Shown here one piece after another: positions 22,377-23,021 of a DNA stretch of 23,021 nt. The notes under the pieces were generated by a model. It saw only the letters and a list, made by a program, of their open reading frames with translations, was not told the origin of the DNA and did not search any database. The position numbers were made by a program, and so were the translations under genes. The DNA lies in assembly GCA_007126465.1 (NCBI GenBank), contig SLBE01000159.1:1-23021 (forward strand), in the 5' to 3' direction. Position 1 is the first letter of the stretch. Each line of letters begins with the position of its first letter. The stretch comes from Syntrophomonadaceae bacterium (GTDB taxonomy: Bacteria > Bacillota > Dethiobacteria > DTU022).

Positions 22377-22874
22377 ATGGCTTTAAGACAAATTCTAAAC
22401 GATAACCATCCTGCTTTGCGCAACCCGACTAATGAAGTAAAAAAGATAAATAAAGGTGTTTTACGTCTTTTAGATGATATGATCGAAACCATGCATGAAG
22501 CAAAAGGAGTGGGTCTTGCAGCAAACCAGGTTGGTGTGCCTAAAAGAATACTGGTTGCCCTGGTAATGTCTGAAGACGGAGAAGCGGAAAAAATAATTGA
22601 ATTAATTAACCCGGTCTGTGAAGGTGCCGAGGGAGAAGAACTTGGTATCGAAGGCTGCCTCAGTGTGCCTGATCAGTGCGGTGAAATTCCGCGTGCCACA
22701 AAAATTACCGTCAGGGCCTTGAATCGTGAAGGACGAGAAGTGTTTTTGGAAGCAGAGGGTTTGCTGGCCAGGATCCTGCAGCATGAAATGGATCACCTTG
22801 ACGGTATCCTTATCACTGATAAAGCTGTACGCCTGATCGATCCCGAAGAATTGCAAAGCGAGGAAAAGAGTTGA
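22377..22874 (+). CDS. def: Peptide deformylase
   Basis: Def removes the formyl group from the N-terminal methionine of new proteins using a metal ion, usually Fe(II). The three family motifs are intact: GVGLAANQ (44-51), EGCLSVP (92-98, metal ligand C94) and QHEMDHLDG (135-143, ligands H136 and H140, catalytic E137). 165 aa, ATG at 22377 with a purine-rich AAGGTGGTGG upstream. Its stop overlaps the start of fmt by TTGA, so the enzymes that add and remove the formyl group are translationally coupled. Confidence 0.96.
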   Translation: MALRQILNDNHPALRNPTNEVKKINKGVLRLLDDMIETMHEAKGVGLAANQVGVPKRILVALVMSEDGEAEKIIELINPVCEGAEGEELGIEGCLSVPDQCGEIPRATKITVRALNREGREVFLEAEGLLARILQHEMDHLDGILITDKAVRLIDPEELQSEEKS

Positions 22875-23021
22875 AAGATCTTAAAATAATTTTTATGGGT
22901 ACCCCGGATTTTGCCCTGCCTTCCCTTGCGCTGCTAAGCCTGTCACCTCACCGGCTTGAAGCCCTGGTTGTTCCCCCGGACCGTCCTGTCGGAAGAGGGG
23001 GTAAGGTTCGGTATGCACCGA
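22871..23021 (+). CDS. fmt: Methionyl-tRNA formyltransferase (3' end cut by window edge)
   Basis: Fmt formylates Met-tRNA for initiation. Only the first 50 codons are present. They show the family N-terminus KIIFMGTPDFALPSL and the PDRPVGRGGKV loop that follows strand 2. The usual Gln before PDRP is Pro here (VVPPDRP). The TTG at 22871 overlaps the def stop and is preceded by AGGAAAAG. The frame stays open to the right edge. Confidence 0.93.
   Translation, partial: MKDLKIIFMGTPDFALPSLALLSLSPHRLEALVVPPDRPVGRGGKVRYAP

Noticed and set aside
1..23021. tRNA or rRNA genes
   Set aside because: No cloverleaf with GGTTCRA-type T-arm or rRNA-like sequence was found on either strand by eye.

Overview
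The gene content and order point to an anaerobic, low-to-moderate-GC member of the Bacillota, most likely class Clostridia. The oxygen-sensitive class III ribonucleotide reductase, the ylm/divIVA division cluster next to a T-box-controlled ileS, and the yicC-remA-gmk-rpoZ-coaBC-priA-def-fmt string are all typical of that group. I cannot place the organism below class level. Start codons are unusually rich in TTG: about 7 of 22 genes.

Layout. (1) 2-3181: the end of nrdR, then nrdD and nrdG, which supply and control deoxyribonucleotides under anoxia. (2) 3230-7999: pgeF (ylmD), a membrane-anchored HlyD-like protein, ylmE, ylmG, ylmH and divIVA. This is the classical division-associated cluster, but sepF is missing from its usual place between ylmE and ylmG. 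(3) 8016-13359: a strong promoter, an isoleucine-type T-box leader with terminator, then ileS, lspA, lgt and an RluD-family pseudouridine synthase (translation and lipoprotein maturation). (4) 13354-15072: rqcH (NFACT, ribosome quality control) on the minus strand, converging on rluD. (5) 15125-16168: a non-coding island of about 1 kb, described below. (6) 16169-19448: yicC, remA, gmk, rpoZ, coaBC, with a good sigma-A promoter in front of yicC. (7) 19449-20069: a SpoIIM/DUF95-like membrane protein on the minus strand, abutting coaBC tail to tail. (8) 20145-23021: priA, def and the start of fmt.

The most unusual part is the island between the divergent rqcH and yicC promoters. It holds three modules, each a strongly folded element followed after 13-17 nt by a recognisable 49-nt repeat: D-C2 and A-C1 on the minus strand, B-C3 on the plus strand. 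A and B share 5' and 3' sequence boxes, while their closing helices differ in sequence yet still pair, which suggests selection on RNA (or single-strand DNA) structure. Read in the direction of the modules, several hairpin loops expose GGA. An intrinsic terminator follows B-C3, and both flanking genes have their own promoters downstream of the repeats, so the island looks like an independent non-coding unit. A related shorter fragment seems to sit at the nrdG/pgeF junction. Whether this is a small RNA (for example a CsrA-binding type), a non-autonomous mobile repeat, or both cannot be decided from this window.

The remaining genes are conserved housekeeping functions. Smaller points of interest are the Asp-to-Glu change in the RqcH DR motif, the Cys-rich variant of the Lgt signature, and the long acidic tail of DivIVA.
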